Shown here piece after piece: positions 1 through 8,665 of a DNA stretch of 42,242 nucleotides. The stretch spans positions 1-42,242 of the forward strand of contig CALISD010000026.1 of the NCBI GenBank assembly GCA_938041955.1, in the 5' to 3' direction. The notes below the pieces were generated by a model, which saw only the letters and a list, made by a program, of their open reading frames with translations, did no database searches and was not told the origin of the DNA. The position numbers and the translations under genes are program-made. The first letter of the stretch is position 1. Each line of letters begins with the position of its first letter. The DNA comes from an uncultured Granulosicoccaceae bacterium (lineage in GTDB: Bacteria; Pseudomonadota; Gammaproteobacteria; Granulosicoccales; Granulosicoccaceae).

Positions 1-173
1 GAAACGTGGCCCGCCACGTGCCGAGCTTAATCATGCGAGATGTGACGCGATATTTTCGTCTGATGGCGAATAGACACACTGTTATTTTCATAGTGGCCCT
101 CCAACGACAGTTTAGACCTATGTTTACAGGTGTTTGCCTTACGTTTTCTTCGTCGCCTTGTGAATAATGCAGG
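1..173. other. Window edge, no gene assigned
   Basis: No complete coding region can be supported here. Bases 4-19 form a short perfect hairpin (ACGTGG, 4-base loop, CCACGT). Read on the minus strand it is followed by TTTC, so it could mark a transcript end downstream of davB, but the T-run is weak. A gene lying left of the window might end here, but nothing is recognisable. Confidence 0.3.
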
Positions 174-1832
174 CTAGGCTGAATCAAGGTCAACAGGTTT
201 GATGCTCTCAAATAGATCGCCTGGACCGGGATTGTCTGAATGACATCGGCCACCCAGATGGTTTACCACGCCCCAGACGGCGTTCAGAGCGGTTTGTACA
301 GCGCCTTCAGCCCAGCCGGGGGTCCATGACACGTCGTCGCCGGCGATAAATATGCCACGCTCTGAGTCTGGTATCTGAGATTGCATAAAGTGGCAGTACA
401 TACGACGGTTGTAGCGATAATGCCCCGGGGCCGCGCCTTTAAATGCGCCGAGAAAATTCGCGTCAGCCTCCCATGAAATAGTGATTGGCTTGCCCACGAT
501 ATGGCTTTTTATGTCGATGTCCGGATAGATTTTTGCCAGTGCATCCAGGGCCAGTTCAACGCGCCGTTCTACTGGTAACGGTAGCATTTTTAATGCGTCC
601 GCCATCCATGTATAGGTCAGGCAGATTACCGCTGGTTTTTCTTCCCCATTGTCAAACAAGTAAGTGCCGCGAGTGAGTCGGTCTGTTAGCGTCATACTCA
701 TTTGTTGCTGACCAGTGACTGGATCACGATCTTTCCAAAACGGACGGTCAACCATGACAAACGTTTTGGACGACTGCATGTAACTAGTGCGATCAAGTGC
801 CATCCACATCGCATGTGAGAAGAGTGACTCTTGAGTATCAATGCTGGTGGTTAGTAACCAGCTTTGGCAGGTGGCAATCACGGCAGGGAACTCACGTTCA
901 TTGCCATACTGATCTGTGACAAGAATAGCGTTGTTCAATGTTCGATTAAGTTTTACCGCCCCCGGTCTGGTAGCTCCGCCGTTTAATTTGGACAGGCTAA
1001 TGCCTGAGGGCCAGTGCTCTGCATTATCGACCGAGCAGTCCCACAAACCTCGAGGTAATGTTTCGGAACCGCCAACGATCAGATCTTGATGGTCGTCACA
1101 ATCGGTGAGCACCACACGTAATATCTCAAGCATGGAATTTTTAAAGTCTGAATCCCACCCGCCCGTGCCAAAGCCTACTTGACCAAAAATTTCACGATGA
1201 TGAAAATCAAGTTTTTTGAATGCCGGGGCGGTGGCGATAAAGTCATAAAAGGTACGATCATCCCATTCATTGACCAGTTGATTCCAGAGTGTTTTTATAC
1301 CGTGTGCATCGCGTTGTTTTATCGCTGTCTGAATTTCTGTAAAGTGAGCTTCGGTTTTTAATGCCTCTGCCCAGGCATCCGCTACTTCTTTGAAAACATC
1401 AGGTAAATCGTCCATAGACTCGGCATAGAGCTTTTCGCCTGCCAACTCAATCACTGTGCTTTCTGCAGCGTCAGTTAACGGGTTCGGGAAGGGCTTTTTC
1501 TCAAGCCCCAGCAGATCAGTGTAGTGGTTAAAGGATGTGGCAGAACGCGGAAACCGCATTCCGCCTAACTCAGCGACAACATCTGTGGCGTTCTCGAATT
1601 TCTCGGAGCGCAGCCTGCCACCAATACGGCCGATTTCGTATATAACGGGTTTTATACCAAGCTTCATTAATTCAAACGCCGTGACCATTCCGGACACGCC
1701 TGCGCCGATTATCGCGACTTCAACTCCATGCTGCTCTTTAGGAATAACGCCCAAGCCGGATGGGTGATTGATCCAGTCGTCGTAGGCAAAAGGAAAGTCA
1801 GGACCGAATACGGTGATAGGTGGGGTAGACAT
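174..1832 (-). CDS. davB: L-lysine 2-monooxygenase (flavin monoamine oxidase family)
   Basis: A 552-residue FAD amine oxidase. Family knowledge: DavB oxidatively decarboxylates L-lysine to 5-aminovaleramide, the first step of the aminovalerate route. The N-terminus has the DavB-style ITVFGPDFPFAYDDW segment. A Rossmann FAD motif (IIGAGVSG, residues 41-48) follows, then GGRL near 71-74, and the flavin-proximal FIAGDDVSWTPGW segment near the C-terminus. Length and collinearity match Pseudomonas DavB as I remember it (about 560 aa). The partner amidase gene lies 9 bp upstream in the same direction, so the two are almost certainly co-transcribed. The related phenylalanine and tryptophan 2-monooxygenases are alternatives, but the paired DavA-like amidase and the closeness to DavB favour lysine. 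Confidence 0.9.
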   Translation of the reverse strand: MSTPPITVFGPDFPFAYDDWINHPSGLGVIPKEQHGVEVAIIGAGVSGMVTAFELMKLGIKPVIYEIGRIGGRLRSEKFENATDVVAELGGMRFPRSATSFNHYTDLLGLEKKPFPNPLTDAAESTVIELAGEKLYAESMDDLPDVFKEVADAWAEALKTEAHFTEIQTAIKQRDAHGIKTLWNQLVNEWDDRTFYDFIATAPAFKKLDFHHREIFGQVGFGTGGWDSDFKNSMLEILRVVLTDCDDHQDLIVGGSETLPRGLWDCSVDNAEHWPSGISLSKLNGGATRPGAVKLNRTLNNAILVTDQYGNEREFPAVIATCQSWLLTTSIDTQESLFSHAMWMALDRTSYMQSSKTFVMVDRPFWKDRDPVTGQQQMSMTLTDRLTRGTYLFDNGEEKPAVICLTYTWMADALKMLPLPVERRVELALDALAKIYPDIDIKSHIVGKPITISWEADANFLGAFKGAAPGHYRYNRRMYCHFMQSQIPDSERGIFIAGDDVSWTPGWAEGAVQTALNAVWGVVNHLGGRCHSDNPGPGDLFESIKPVDLDSA

Positions 1833-1841
1833 CGGGTAACG

Positions 1842-2648
1842 TTACTCGGCGAGGGTTTTGTATAAATGGGGCAATCGATCACGATGATACGGAAGAGCTT
1901 CCCTGTTTTTCGCGATGGCATCTTTGGTAAGTGTAGCAGTGAGCAGCGTGGGTGTTTTTCCAGCTCGATCCAGATCCGCTCCATCCGGGCCTACAATTCC
2001 GCTACGGCCTTCGTAAGTCAGGTCACCTTCGGCTTCGCAATAGTTACAGTAGGCGATGTAAAGTTGATTCTCATAGGCTCGTACCGGCACCACGCGTTCC
2101 GCGACGTCACGCCAGGGCTGCATTAAGCCTGTTGGCACAAGGATGAGCTCTGCTCCGGCTAATGCCAGTGCACGGGCTGCTTCGGGAAATTCAATGTCAT
2201 AGCAAATAAGTAAGCCAATTTGCCATCCTTTGATCGAAAACACCGGCGCTAATGCATCACCAGCGGAAAATAATGTTCTGTCTAAATCGCCCCACAAATG
2301 AGTTTTACGATATTTGCCAGCGATGTCACCAGATGAGTCAATGACTTGTACGCAATTAAAATACTGATTGCCGTCTTTTTCGGCAAAACCATAGGCAATC
2401 GCAATCTTGTGTTGCCGACATATTTCGGAGATTGAGTCGGTAGTCCGGCCTTTGGCTTCGAGCGCAATTTGCTGCATGGTCTCTAACGGCTGGTTGTAAC
2501 CCGTGATGCTGCACTCAGGAACCACAAGGAGATCACAGCCTCCGTCTGCTGCCTGGCTGGCTGAGGTTTCAAGGCGTCTAAGCGCGGCGGCCAGATTATT
2601 TGGCGCGGGGACATGTTGTAAGGCAGCTATGGTGATATCGGTATTCAA
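1842..2648 (-). CDS. davA: 5-aminovaleramidase (carbon-nitrogen hydrolase)
   Basis: A 268-residue nitrilase-superfamily amidase that in the Dav pathway hydrolyses 5-aminovaleramide to 5-aminovalerate and ammonia. The Glu-Lys-Cys triad is visible: E45 in VVPEC, K115 in YRKTHL and C149 in LLICYDIEFPE. The protein is cytoplasmic with no signal peptide. It is the promoter-proximal gene of a davA-davB pair. The downstream genes of the pathway (davD/davT, 5-aminovalerate to glutarate) are not in this window. Other small-amide hydrolases share the fold; the assignment leans on the adjacent davB. Confidence 0.88.
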   Translation of the reverse strand: MNTDITIAALQHVPAPNNLAAALRRLETSASQAADGGCDLLVVPECSITGYNQPLETMQQIALEAKGRTTDSISEICRQHKIAIAYGFAEKDGNQYFNCVQVIDSSGDIAGKYRKTHLWGDLDRTLFSAGDALAPVFSIKGWQIGLLICYDIEFPEAARALALAGAELILVPTGLMQPWRDVAERVVPVRAYENQLYIAYCNYCEAEGDLTYEGRSGIVGPDGADLDRAGKTPTLLTATLTKDAIAKNREALPYHRDRLPHLYKTLAE

Positions 2649-2806
2649 AGGCGAATTCTCAGGTTTGGCGCCGTTTACAGTTGCTTCTGTAGAGTGAAGA
2701 TTTAAATTCAGGTGCTATCATATGATCTTTAATTAGCATACAAATTACCAAATAGCAGCCAAATGCCGATAGAAGAGAATTACTTACCGCAAGGATCAGG
2801 ATCAAA
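2649..2806. promoter_or_regulatory. Divergent intergenic region with palindrome
   Basis: This 158-bp AT-richer spacer separates davA (minus) from the lipoprotein gene (plus) and must carry both promoters. It contains a perfect 10-bp palindrome, ATCATATGAT, at 2717-2726 that could be an operator. An AGGA-type ribosome-binding site lies just before the ATG at 2807. No promoter boxes are clear enough to place. Confidence 0.35.
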
Positions 2807-3412
2807 ATGACATTAATCAGTTGGGCTCAGCGATTATTTGCCACCACTGTTGTCACCACTTTGGTCGGCTGCACAGCATCGTTGCCAGAGCTGCCCATAG
2901 ATGAGCTACCACGGTTACCTCAGGAAACGGCGGTCAGCACTGTAGAAGCACCGGTACCGGCAGTGAAAGCAGCAAATGAAAATACGGCGGGTAATGTATC
3001 GCAGGATGTGCCGCAGCCGATGGTTACGATGGAACTGGGAATGGTGGTTCTGCACAAAGATTCCAACAATCCACTGGATCGGAATATCGGTAAGAACTTC
3101 AAGGTGCTCAATAGCGGTGAGAAATATCAAACTGAGTTAGGGCTGCATTCAAATGAACCGACCAAGCCGGTTGATTTTACGACCTCTCAAATACTTGTTT
3201 CCTCTATCGGTGAGAAACCGACCAGTGGCTACGAGGTAGCGGCCTCGAAGATGGAGGAACTCGATGATCGGATAGTCGTCACTGTAGTGCAGTCTGCACC
3301 CGGCCTCGGTTGTGTGACCAGCCAGACAATAACGCACCCGTTTGAATTTGTGGTTATCCCTTCAACCAAACCTATTGAGATCTTTGAAAGACAACGTGTT
3401 GAAAAGTGTTGA
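2807..3412 (+). CDS. Lipoprotein with PrcB-like C-terminal domain
   Basis: A 201-residue predicted lipoprotein. The N-terminus is a short signal peptide ending in a lipobox (LVGC, Cys22), followed by a Pro/Val/Ala-rich linker to about residue 70. The C-terminal part (about 125-195: SGYEVAASKME, then VVTVVQSAPGLGCV, then HPFEFVVIPS) resembles the PrcB C-terminal domain. That domain is named after a treponemal protease-associated protein and is often found in bacterial lipoproteins. A specific role cannot be assigned. The gene stands alone between divergent davA and convergent leuA. Confidence 0.75.
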   Translation: MTLISWAQRLFATTVVTTLVGCTASLPELPIDELPRLPQETAVSTVEAPVPAVKAANENTAGNVSQDVPQPMVTMELGMVVLHKDSNNPLDRNIGKNFKVLNSGEKYQTELGLHSNEPTKPVDFTTSQILVSSIGEKPTSGYEVAASKMEELDDRIVVTVVQSAPGLGCVTSQTITHPFEFVVIPSTKPIEIFERQRVEKC

Positions 3413-3682
3413 GGCAGTGCACATATGGAATACCTGAGACTTGCGATTTCCATCCAATGCTTAGGCAGGTGCTCACTTACGCAAAAACCAAAACGGAATA
3501 GGAAAATACCATTCCTGCCCGACTTTCTTTGAGAGTCCGGTGTAGTCTGTGCGAAAACTGTAAAGGCATCGCCAACGAGGCTGCCGTTGCCGGTAAGGGT
3601 GATCGAAAAACAACAAGCACAACTGCGGGTTTCAATGTAGCGTGCGAACCTCGGTCCGCACGCTAAAGTTGCCTGCGGGTGA
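3413..3682. other. Convergent intergenic region with 9-bp hairpin
   Basis: This gap lies between the ends of the lipoprotein gene and leuA. It holds a perfect 9-bp inverted repeat, TAGCGTGCG (3638-3646) and CGCACGCTA (3657-3665), 18 bases past the leuA stop. No T-run follows on either strand, so it is at best a weak terminator or an mRNA 3'-end stabiliser. Nothing else was recognised. Confidence 0.4.
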
Positions 3683-5395
3683 TTAACCAGTGACCGGGTT
3701 GCCCAGAGTCAGCAGCTCACCAGAAGCTCGATTTACTGCGCAACTTACCGCAATCAATGATGCACAGACAATATTCGAGTGAAGGCCGACACCGTATCGC
3801 GTGGCGCCTTTATCCACTTGAATCTCGACATAGCAGGCAGACTGTGCTGATGAGCCGACGCCGGTTGCGTGCTGGTGGTAGTCGACCACTCTGAAGTCTA
3901 TATTGAACTGCTTTTTCAGGCCGTCGACGTAAGCATCAATAGGGCCGTTACCATTGCCATCAATATCCAGCACTTCTCCGTTTGACTTGATTTTTGCACT
4001 GAGCTGTCGATGTTCTTCGGTATCACTTTCGGCTTTAGTTTGATGTTCTATAAATTCTATCGGTGTAACTGACTTTATAAATTCGTTATCAAACGCTGAC
4101 CAGATTGTGTCTGAATCTATCTCTTTACCAGTATCTTCACTAATGCCCTGTATGACTTTACTGAACTCTATTTGTAGCCGTCGTGGCATTTCGAGGCCAT
4201 GGTCCTTTTCCATGATAAATGCAACGCCACCTTTGCCGGACTGACTGTTGACTCGAATGACGGCTTCGTAGCTGCGACCCACATCAGCTGGATCAATTGG
4301 CAGGTACGGAACATCCCATACCGCTTCGGGGTTTTCCTTGCGTTCATTCAGACCTTTGTTGATAGCGTCTTGATGAGAACCGGAAAAGGCGGTAAACACC
4401 AGTTCACCCGCGTACGGGTGGCGTGGATGTACGGGTAGTTTGTTGCAGTGTTCTGTTGTTCGCATAACATCGAAAATGTCTGTGAAATCCAGATTTGATT
4501 CCACCCCCTGACTGGTTAAGTTCAGCGCCAGGGTCACAATGTCTACATTACCTGTGCGTTCACCGTTGCCGAACAAGGTGCCTTCGACTCGATCCCCGCC
4601 AGCCATTAAACCAAGCTCGGTCGCGGCAATCGCGCAGCCGCGATCATTGTGTGGGTGCAGACTGATGATCACGCTATCGCGCTTGCTGAAGTTATTGCAG
4701 AACCATTCAATTTGATCTGCATAAATGTTAGGTGTCGACATCTCTACCGTAGCCGGCAGATTTAAGATTGTTTTGTTGGACGGTGAGGGCTGCCATACAT
4801 CTACCACGGCCTCACAGACTTCAAGCGCATAGTCGAGCTCTGTTCCGGTAAAGCTTTCTGGCGAGTATTCAAAAACCCATTCGGTGTCTGTATTTTTTGC
4901 CGCACAGTCAGCCACGTATTTCGCGCCATCTGTGGCAATTTTCTTTACGCCATCGCGGTCAAGCTTAAATACAACTCGCCTTTGTACTGTAGAGGTTGAG
5001 TTATACAAGTGCATCACAGCACGGTGGCAACCCTGCATGGCTTCAAAGGTTCGATCAATAAGCTCTGGCCGGGACTGCGTCAATACCTGCAATGTGACGT
5101 CTTCGGGCACCAGCTTGTTATCAATCAAATGACGAACAAAATCGAAGTCTGTCTGTGAGGCAGCGGGAAATCCGATTTCAATCTCTTTAAAGCCAATGTC
5201 GAGCAACATCTGAAACATTCGCAGTTTGCGTTCACTGCCCATCGGTTCGATAAGCGCCTGATTGCCATCTCGCAGATCAACACTACACCAATCAGGTGCT
5301 GTGGTGATGGTCTTGTCCGGCCACTGGCGATTTGGCAGCGCGATAGGTGGAAAGGCACGATATTTATTGGCTGGTATGGGTTTTCTATTGGTCAT
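3683..5395 (-). CDS. leuA: 2-isopropylmalate synthase (long LeuA form)
   Basis: A 570-residue enzyme condensing acetyl-CoA with 2-oxoisovalerate, the first committed step of leucine synthesis. The HMGL-like TIM barrel carries the catalytic and metal-binding motifs DLRDGNQAL (about 41-49) and SLHPHNDRG. The C-terminal allosteric LeuA dimer domain is present (GPIDAYVDGL onward, with the conserved GVGSSAQSACYVEI). The N-terminus (PANKYRAFPPI.L..R.WP) identifies the long form typical of actinobacteria and many proteobacteria rather than the E. coli-type short form. The gene stands alone. It is preceded by a leucine-rich leader peptide at 5688-5738, so expression is probably controlled by attenuation in addition to feedback inhibition. 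Confidence 0.95.
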   Translation of the reverse strand: MTNRKPIPANKYRAFPPIALPNRQWPDKTITTAPDWCSVDLRDGNQALIEPMGSERKLRMFQMLLDIGFKEIEIGFPAASQTDFDFVRHLIDNKLVPEDVTLQVLTQSRPELIDRTFEAMQGCHRAVMHLYNSTSTVQRRVVFKLDRDGVKKIATDGAKYVADCAAKNTDTEWVFEYSPESFTGTELDYALEVCEAVVDVWQPSPSNKTILNLPATVEMSTPNIYADQIEWFCNNFSKRDSVIISLHPHNDRGCAIAATELGLMAGGDRVEGTLFGNGERTGNVDIVTLALNLTSQGVESNLDFTDIFDVMRTTEHCNKLPVHPRHPYAGELVFTAFSGSHQDAINKGLNERKENPEAVWDVPYLPIDPADVGRSYEAVIRVNSQSGKGGVAFIMEKDHGLEMPRRLQIEFSKVIQGISEDTGKEIDSDTIWSAFDNEFIKSVTPIEFIEHQTKAESDTEEHRQLSAKIKSNGEVLDIDGNGNGPIDAYVDGLKKQFNIDFRVVDYHQHATGVGSSAQSACYVEIQVDKGATRYGVGLHSNIVCASLIAVSCAVNRASGELLTLGNPVTG

Positions 5396-5597
5396 TTTGA
5401 AGTCACTCGTTGTTCGTTGTTAGCGCGGCCAGAAGAATTGAGAATAAGGCGATCAACAACGGTTAGGCCAACCAGAGATAGGTTACACAAAGGGCTGCAA
5501 GCGCATGTCAAAACACCGGGAAATGAGGGTTTTGAATACAAGGCTTCAGAATACAAGCGTGAGGATATTGGGTGGTACATGTCTTTCTGCTCTCATC

Positions 5598-5636
5598 TGC
5601 CCGTGGTCTAAAGCGATAGCGCTTCGGGCAATTTTT
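5598..5636 (+). terminator. Intrinsic terminator, plus orientation
   Basis: On the plus strand TGCCCG (5598-5603) pairs with CGGGCA (5625-5630), with an inner AAGCG/CGCTT stem. A run of five T follows at 5632-5636, then TTTT a few bases later. No plus-strand gene precedes it, so it would stop antisense or read-through transcription entering the betA upstream region. On the minus strand the same hairpin lies inside the leuA leader but without a following T-run. Confidence 0.5.
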
Positions 5637-5639
5637 GGT

Positions 5640-5738
5640 TTTGGTGGTGCCAAGCTGAGTGGCACGTAAGAAACGCTCCCGGAAGCCTTAGGCCGCCGGG
5701 TTGATAAGGAGCAGGAGGAGCGCTTTTCTTAAAGACAT
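5640..5738 (-). promoter_or_regulatory. leuA leader attenuator with competing hairpins
   Basis: Read on the minus strand, the leader peptide codons are followed by overlapping alternative stems. One pairs the Ala6-Leu8 codon region (5717-5722) with 5674-5679 as a CGCTCC/GGAGCG stem extended by GU and AU pairs. The other pairs 5696-5700 with 5678-5682 (CCCGG/CCGGG). They share bases 5678-5679 and so exclude each other. A third independent hairpin, GTGCCA/TGGCAC, lies at 5647-5665. A ribosome stalled at the leucine codons would block the first stem. The only U-rich tract is the short GTTTCTT near 5668-5674, so which structure terminates is uncertain. Confidence 0.55.
5688..5738 (-). CDS. leuL: Leucine leader peptide upstream of leuA
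   Basis: A 16-codon reading frame on the minus strand encodes MSLRKALLLLLINPAA, with ATG at 5738-5736 and TAA at 5690-5688. Five consecutive leucine codons (CTC CTC CTG CTC CTT, 5706-5720) are followed by isoleucine. This composition, 293 bases before the leuA start and on the same strand, is the classic signature of ribosome-mediated attenuation of leucine biosynthesis. The Shine-Dalgarno sequence is weak (CAGG immediately upstream). The ORF is too short to be found by length-based gene callers. The coding assignment is inferred from codon content and position. Confidence 0.8.
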   Translation of the reverse strand: MSLRKALLLLLINPAA

Positions 5739-5980
5739 GGCCTGAGAGTAAGTCGGGATAGCCTGTCAGTCAAGTCACAGAGTGCTTATTCTTTGTGTGT
5801 ATTTCACCGGGGACACCAGCAACGACGGCTTTACGGATGTGGCTGGCGATTACCACGGGGCCGTTGTAGGGGACTATTCGAATGCAATTTGTGTCGCGGT
5901 GGTATGTTCATTGGCGCGCACTTCGGTGCTCGCATCTGTATCATTGTCGTTAACACAAAGCCTCAATTTGAACCGTATAC
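5739..5980. other. Upstream region of the choline dehydrogenase gene
   Basis: These 242 bp separate the leuA leader from the GMC oxidoreductase and should hold the leuA promoter (minus) and the oxidoreductase promoter (plus). Short overlapping ORFs here on the plus strand have no recognisable product. No betI/betB-type gene or BetI operator was recognised. Confidence 0.3.
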
Positions 5981-7639
5981 ATGAGTGAGTTTGCAGCAGA
6001 TTATCTGATCGTCGGGTCCGGGTCCGCAGGGTCGGTTTTGGCCAGTCGTTTGTCCGAAGACGGCAAACATTCTGTGATGGTGCTGGAATACGGGGGTACC
6101 GATATGGGCCCGTTCATTCAAATGCCTGCCGCGCTGTCGTACCCGATGAACATGTCGCGTTATGACTGGGGCTTTGAGTCCGTTCCGGAGCCGCATCTGG
6201 GAGGGCGCAAAATGGCGTGCCCGCGAGGCAAGGTCATTGGGGGATCCTCATCAATCAACGGCATGGTGTATGTGCGTGGCAATGCGGGTGATTTTAATCA
6301 CTGGGAGAGTATGGGGGCGACAGGTTGGTCGTACGCTGATGTATTACCGTACTACCTTAAAATGGAAACCTCACACGGTGGCCAGCAAGGCTGGCGTGGC
6401 ACCGATGGACCATTGCATGTCACCCGTGGCCCACGTACCAATCCGCTATTTCACGCTTTCGTAGAAGCAGGTGTGCAGGCCGGTTATCCTGCCACGGACG
6501 ACTACAACGGACAGCAACAAGAAGGCTTTGGTCCGATGGAGCAGACAGTTTATCGAGGGCGCAGATGGTCGACAGCCAACGCCTACCTTCGCCCGGCGCT
6601 GAAGCGTTCCAATGTAACAATGAAAAAATGCCTGGTGACACGGGTAATTTTTGAAGGCAGGAAAGCAGTCGGAGTAGAGATCGAGCAGGGGGGGCGAAAG
6701 TCAATTCTCAAAGCAGGAAAGGAGGTCATATTAAGTGCGTCTTCTATCAATTCCCCGCGGCTGCTGATGTTGTCGGGAGTCGGTAACGGCGAACACCTTA
6801 ATAAGCTTGGTATCGACGTGGTTGCCGATCTGCCGGGAGTGGGTCAGAACCTTCAGGATCATCTGGAGTTCTACTTTCAAGTCGAGTGCAAGCAACCTAT
6901 AACTCTATATTCAAAGCTCAATCTGTTCTCTAAAGGGATGATTGGAGCGCAATGGTTATTCTTAAAATCGGGCCTTGGTGCCAGCAATCAGTTTGAGTCT
7001 GCGGCATTCATAAGAAGTGATAAGGGCGTGCCGTACCCGGATATTCAATACCACTTTCTGCCTGTCGCGATTCGCTATGACGGCAAATCTGCAGCTAAGT
7101 CCCATGGCTTCCAAATGCATGTGGGTCCAATGCGTTCCGATTCCAGAGGTTCTGTTTCTCTGTCGTCAGCTAAGCCGGAAGACAAGCCGGAAATACTGTT
7201 CAACTATATGTCGACAGACAAAGACTGGAGTGATTTCAGAAAATGCGTTCAGCTAACGCGTGAATTGCTGCAGCAGGAGGCCTTTGCACCGTTTGCAGGA
7301 TCAGAAATACAGCCGGGTGATGATTGCACCAGCGACGAACAGATCAACGATTTCATCAGGGAGCACGTAGAAAGCGCCTATCACCCATGCGGTACCTGCA
7401 GAATGGGGGCGGCAGATGATCCGGCATCGGTGGTCGATCCGGAATGCCGGGTTATTGGAGTTGACGGGCTGCGGGTTGTTGATTGTTCTGTTTTCCCTCG
7501 CATCACCAACGGCAATCTGAACGCGCCGACGATTGTGACGGCAGAAAAGGCCAGTGATGCCATACTGGGCAAGCGGGCTTTACCGCGATCAACAGCACAG
7601 GCGTGGCAGCATCCTGATTGGGCAAACTCTCAGCGCTGA
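5981..7639 (+). CDS. betA: Choline dehydrogenase-like GMC oxidoreductase
   Basis: A 552-residue FAD-dependent glucose-methanol-choline oxidoreductase. It has the N-terminal dinucleotide-binding motif GSGSAG (12-17), the GMC signature around [15 protein letters not shown] (87-101), and the C-terminal active-site histidine H468 in [11 protein letters not shown]. Length and motif spelling match bacterial BetA, which oxidises choline to betaine aldehyde. The usual partners betB, betI and betT are not adjacent, so another primary alcohol is possible. A sarcosine oxidase operon 19 kb away would fit use of choline/betaine as a carbon and nitrogen source. No strong ribosome-binding site precedes the ATG. 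Some extra hydrophilic residues follow the last family-conserved segment. Confidence 0.8.
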   Translation: MSEFAADYLIVGSGSAGSVLASRLSEDGKHSVMVLEYGGTDMGPFIQMPAALSYPMNMSRYDWGFESVPEPHLGGRKMACPRGKVIGGSSSINGMVYVRGNAGDFNHWESMGATGWSYADVLPYYLKMETSHGGQQGWRGTDGPLHVTRGPRTNPLFHAFVEAGVQAGYPATDDYNGQQQEGFGPMEQTVYRGRRWSTANAYLRPALKRSNVTMKKCLVTRVIFEGRKAVGVEIEQGGRKSILKAGKEVILSASSINSPRLLMLSGVGNGEHLNKLGIDVVADLPGVGQNLQDHLEFYFQVECKQPITLYSKLNLFSKGMIGAQWLFLKSGLGASNQFESAAFIRSDKGVPYPDIQYHFLPVAIRYDGKSAAKSHGFQMHVGPMRSDSRGSVSLSSAKPEDKPEILFNYMSTDKDWSDFRKCVQLTRELLQQEAFAPFAGSEIQPGDDCTSDEQINDFIREHVESAYHPCGTCRMGAADDPASVVDPECRVIGVDGLRVVDCSVFPRITNGNLNAPTIVTAEKASDAILGKRALPRSTAQAWQHPDWANSQR

Positions 7640-7837
7640 TCCCGCCAGATACCTGACTGATTCTCAAATGGAAATTTGAATCGAGTGCGTGCCTCCGAAT
7701 CTGGGAGGCATCTGATGATCGCAGGTATTGTGGCGATCAGGATTGGCAATAATTGCGAGCCGCGACTCAATTGGGTGCTCACCTATCAGTCGTTCAATCC
7801 AGTACAATATCGGATTGCCCAGTATAAAGATAAAACG

Positions 7838-8365
7838 ATGAGTTCAATTTCGCGCCTTATTCTACCCACTATTGCGATGGCAGTAGTCATTGTGGCGTCT
7901 AATATTCTAGTCAGCTACCCGATTAATGATTGGATTACCTGGGGGGCAATCACTTTCCCGTTTGCGTTTCTGGTGACTGATCTAACCAACCGATTCTATG
8001 GCGCCAGTGCTGCGCGTAAAGTCGTGGTAGTTGGTTTTGCTGTTGGTGTAGCTGCCTCATTGGTGCTTGCCGAGCCCCGTATTGCTTTGGCATCAGGCAC
8101 AGCTTTTTTTGTTGCTCAGATGTTGGATGTGTCAATATTCGACAAACTGCGCGAGAGCAAATGGTGGATAGCTCCGGCTACCTCATCAGCGTTGAGTAGC
8201 ATCGTCGATACCTTCTTGTTTTTCTCGTTGGCATTTGTCGCAACGGGTCTGCCCTGGATGCAATGGGCTACTGGCGACTTAGCGGTCAAGTGGTTTGTGG
8301 CATTGTTAGCGTTAATCCCATACCGGCTATTTGTTGGCAGCAGGCCACCTGCCTCAATTTCTTAA
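7838..8365 (+). CDS. VUT-family transporter (queuosine-precursor transporter type)
   Basis: A 175-residue integral membrane protein with about five to six hydrophobic segments. The family-typical FPFAFLVTDLTNRFYG segment lies after the second helix, and SSIVDTFLFFSLAF in the second half is also typical. VUT (YhhQ-like) proteins import the queuosine precursors preQ0/preQ1; the precise substrate here is inferred. I chose the ATG at 7838, where the first transmembrane helix begins. The open frame extends 54 codons upstream to 7676, but that part is charged, unlike the family, and has no good ribosome-binding site. The protein is shorter than E. coli YhhQ (about 220 aa) but in the range of shorter homologues. 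The gene is monocistronic. Confidence 0.75.
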   Translation: MSSISRLILPTIAMAVVIVASNILVSYPINDWITWGAITFPFAFLVTDLTNRFYGASAARKVVVVGFAVGVAASLVLAEPRIALASGTAFFVAQMLDVSIFDKLRESKWWIAPATSSALSSIVDTFLFFSLAFVATGLPWMQWATGDLAVKWFVALLALIPYRLFVGSRPPASIS

Positions 8366-8665
8366 ATATTGCGGCACCACCGTGTGGCTATGGTTGGCGT
8401 ACGACAAGCGGGTCCCGGTGGTGCTGTTAAATTGAGTCAATTTGCGATTTTTACACCGCCGCCAGAGGGATGATTCGCGTTTGCAGTTGTCGCCAGAAGC
8501 TTGATGGGTGCGGTAGAATAAGGCGGATGAGCGCGGCTTGTGTTAGTTCGGGCAACAATCGCAGTAATCATTTGTGAATAATCAGCGCACCGGCTTGCTC
8601 TAAGAGCCGCTGACACAGACACTATTATCTTTTTAAAGTCATGTTTCGGAATTCGGAGAATCCTC
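8366..8665. other. Intergenic region with long-range inverted repeat
   Basis: The main feature is a 9-bp inverted repeat, GCACCACCG (8374-8382) and CGGTGGTGC (8416-8424), just after the VUT stop codon. No T-run follows, so it is a weak terminator candidate. The rest should carry the promoter of the next gene, whose ribosome-binding site CGGAGAA lies at 8654-8660. No further coding sequence is credible. Confidence 0.4.

Noticed and set aside
5782..5988. Short overlapping ORFs upstream of betA
   Set aside because: No recognisable product, and one overlaps the betA start; two frames open at once suggests chance.
7676..7837. 54-codon N-terminal extension of the VUT transporter
   Set aside because: It is charged, non-homologous in character and lacks a ribosome-binding site; the transporter naturally begins at 7838.
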